Assembly: GCA_900473185.1 (NCBI GenBank) | Contig: UCKU01000013.1 | Coordinates: 186,001 to 250,000 of the forward strand | Origin: Hyphomicrobiales bacterium | GTDB lineage: Bacteria; Pseudomonadota; Alphaproteobacteria; Rhizobiales; Rhizobiaceae | Direction: 5' to 3' | Length of the DNA stretch: 64,000 bases | Part shown: piece by piece, positions 62,946 to 64,000 of the stretch | How the letters are laid out: each line of letters starts with the position of its first letter | Numbering within the stretch: position 1 is the stretch's first letter | Translations under genes and position numbers: made by a program | Notes under the pieces: generated by a model | Databases searched by the model: none | What the model saw: the letters and a program-made list of their open reading frames with translations, nothing else | Told to the model about the DNA's origin: nothing

Positions 62946-63815
62946 ATGGACGAGAAAAAATGGCTGGCTGATGAATTCGAGGCGAACCGTGGGCATCTGC
63001 GGGCCGTCGCCTTCCGCATGCTCGGCTCCCGCACAGAGGCTGAGGATGCGGTGCAGGAGGCGTGGCTGCGCCTGACAAGGTCGGACAGAGGCAGCGTCGA
63101 TAATCTTAGCGGCTGGCTGACGACGGTCGTGGCGCGCATCTGCCTGGACATGCTGCGTTCGCGCAAGACACGCCGCGAAGAGCCGCTTGACCTACCGGCG
63201 CACGGCGCGATCGTGGATATCGCCAGCAATCCGGAGCGCGAAGCAGCCTTCGCTGATTCCGTCGGCATCGCCCTGCTCGTCGTCCTGCAAACCCTCTCGC
63301 CGGCCGAACGCGTCGCCTTTGTGCTGCATGACATGTTCGATCTACCCTTCGAAGAGATCGCCGCGGTCATCGGGCGAAGTGCAGCCGCCGCCCGGCAGCT
63401 TGCCAGCCGCGCCCGGCGCAGGGTACAGGGGCAACCGGAAACGCCGGACGTCGATCTCGCTCGCAAGCGGAGCATAGCCGAAGCCTTCCTCATCGCCTCC
63501 CGCAACGGCGATCTGGAAGGGTTGATAGCGGTCCTTGCGCCGGATGCCGTCTTCCTGCCGGATGCAGCCGCGACCCGTCTCGGCAATGTTGTTCCGCTTC
63601 GCGGTGCCGGTGTGATCGCCGAGAGCTTCAAGGGACGGGCGACGTCGGCAAAGGTCGCGCTTGTCGATGGCGAAATCGGTCTCGTTGTCTTTATCGAGGG
63701 GCAGTTGCGTGTTGTGCTGGCGCTGAGTTTCGACGGCGACAGGATCTCGACGGTCGATGCGATCGCCGATCCGGATCATCTGCGCGATATCGGCTATTCG
63801 GTCCTCGAAGGTTAG
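62946..63815 (+). CDS. ECF sigma factor with fused C-terminal domain (SigJ/ECF41 type)
   Basis: A 289-residue sigma factor. Region 2 is at ~8-75 (AFRMLGSRTEAEDAVQEAWL), region 4 at ~110-165 (LSPAERVAFVLHDMFDLPFE, then SAAAARQLASRARRRV), and ~170-289 a SnoaL-like domain replaces a separate anti-sigma factor; in ECF41 proteins this tail both helps and restrains activity. The WLPEP linker motif common in ECF41 is not visible. ATG at 62946 has AGGAA seven bases upstream; 62931 is a weaker start. Confidence 0.92.
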   Translation: MDEKKWLADEFEANRGHLRAVAFRMLGSRTEAEDAVQEAWLRLTRSDRGSVDNLSGWLTTVVARICLDMLRSRKTRREEPLDLPAHGAIVDIASNPEREAAFADSVGIALLVVLQTLSPAERVAFVLHDMFDLPFEEIAAVIGRSAAAARQLASRARRRVQGQPETPDVDLARKRSIAEAFLIASRNGDLEGLIAVLAPDAVFLPDAAATRLGNVVPLRGAGVIAESFKGRATSAKVALVDGEIGLVVFIEGQLRVVLALSFDGDRISTVDAIADPDHLRDIGYSVLEG

Positions 63816-63945
63816 CGATCACAATCAGTGAGTTTTTTCAACCAGGCGGCCTCCGATCGGGTCGCCTGACCCCGAAACTAGATCAAAAAAGGGGGCAATT
63901 CCGGACTTATCAAAAATCGCTAATATCAATTGGTTCGCCCGCTTT

Positions 63946-63961
63946 CTTGACTTTTGTCAAG
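63946..63961. promoter_or_regulatory. FNR/FixK-like dyad near the right edge
   Basis: CTTGAC-TTTT-GTCAAG contains TTGA-N6-TCAA, the core of the rhizobial anaerobox bound by FNR/FixK proteins, though with C/G rather than T/A beside it. It lies 130 bases after the sigma gene and would act on a gene beyond the window. No gene is visible from 63816 to 64000. Confidence 0.4.
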
Positions 63962-64000
63962 GCGAGGATTGTCGAATACGGTTACTTATTCGGCGCGGGC

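Noticed and set aside
1..64000. Novel defence, toxin-antitoxin, CRISPR or prophage system
   Set aside because: No repeat array, no nuclease-helicase or toxin-antitoxin gene pair, no integrase or phage structural gene was found; the gene content is metabolic, transport and regulatory.

Overview
The window is chromosomal-type DNA from a member of the Rhizobiaceae, most likely Rhizobium. Three things point there: the gene layout rhaRSTPQUK divergent from rhaDI (the rhamnose locus described in Rhizobium leguminosarum), a Porin_2-family alphaproteobacterial porin, and a tRNA-His with U72 and A73 and no G-1. Almost all genes are intact, densely packed and often joined by ATGA overlaps; no insertion sequence, prophage or CRISPR array was seen.

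Left end (1-1300): a truncated unknown ORF, a PH-domain gene and tRNA-His, with a 365-base stretch that holds no convincing gene. Then (1630-9871) comes a FadR/GntR regulator overlapping a PLP-dependent transsulfuration-type enzyme, followed by a MalEFGK-type sugar ABC transporter, a calcineurin-like phosphoesterase and peptidase T. From 9892 to 14676 on the minus strand are a SleB-type cell-wall hydrolase and a sulfate ABC operon (sbp-cysT-cysW-cysA) closed by a good intrinsic terminator. A porin follows at 15032.

From 16146 to 24892 (minus) lies a full potassium operon: a 27-codon membrane peptide, kdpF, kdpA, a 51-codon membrane peptide, kdpB, kdpC, kdpD, kdpE and a ptsN paralogue. It links high-affinity K+ uptake with its own sensor and with a PTS-Ntr regulator. 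Several tiny genes here are easily missed. Upstream are a CopC-like protein, a small unknown gene, a xylitol/sorbitol-type dehydrogenase, a DedA protein, a pyridine nucleotide-disulfide oxidoreductase, a DUF4126 protein, glutaryl-CoA dehydrogenase, a cupin and a LysR regulator.

From 32534 to 39716 (plus) a branched-chain-amino-acid-type ABC transporter is followed by a GMC oxidoreductase and a 3-hydroxyisobutyrate-dehydrogenase-like enzyme; together they look like an uptake and oxidation route for an unidentified alcohol or hydroxy acid. From 39724 to 47710 (minus) is a siderophore locus: AraC regulator, TonB receptor, fhuC, fhuD, fused fhuB and a siderophore-interacting reductase carrying a DUF2218 domain.

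From 48662 to 59477 is the rhamnose locus: ABC importer, mutarotase, kinase and DeoR regulator on the minus strand, with the isomerase and a bifunctional aldolase/dehydrogenase on the plus strand. A large imperfect inverted repeat sits in the divergent promoter region. The right end (59496-63815) has a carboxymuconolactone-decarboxylase-family gene, a flavin amine oxidase, a RibD-C reductase, a HAD phosphatase and an ECF sigma factor with a fused C-terminal domain. Both the sigma gene and the decarboxylase-family gene are preceded by the ECF41-type promoter pattern TGTCACA-N16-CGTC (6 of 7 bases in the -35 of the second), which makes this a small self-contained sigma regulon and one of the most testable observations in the window.
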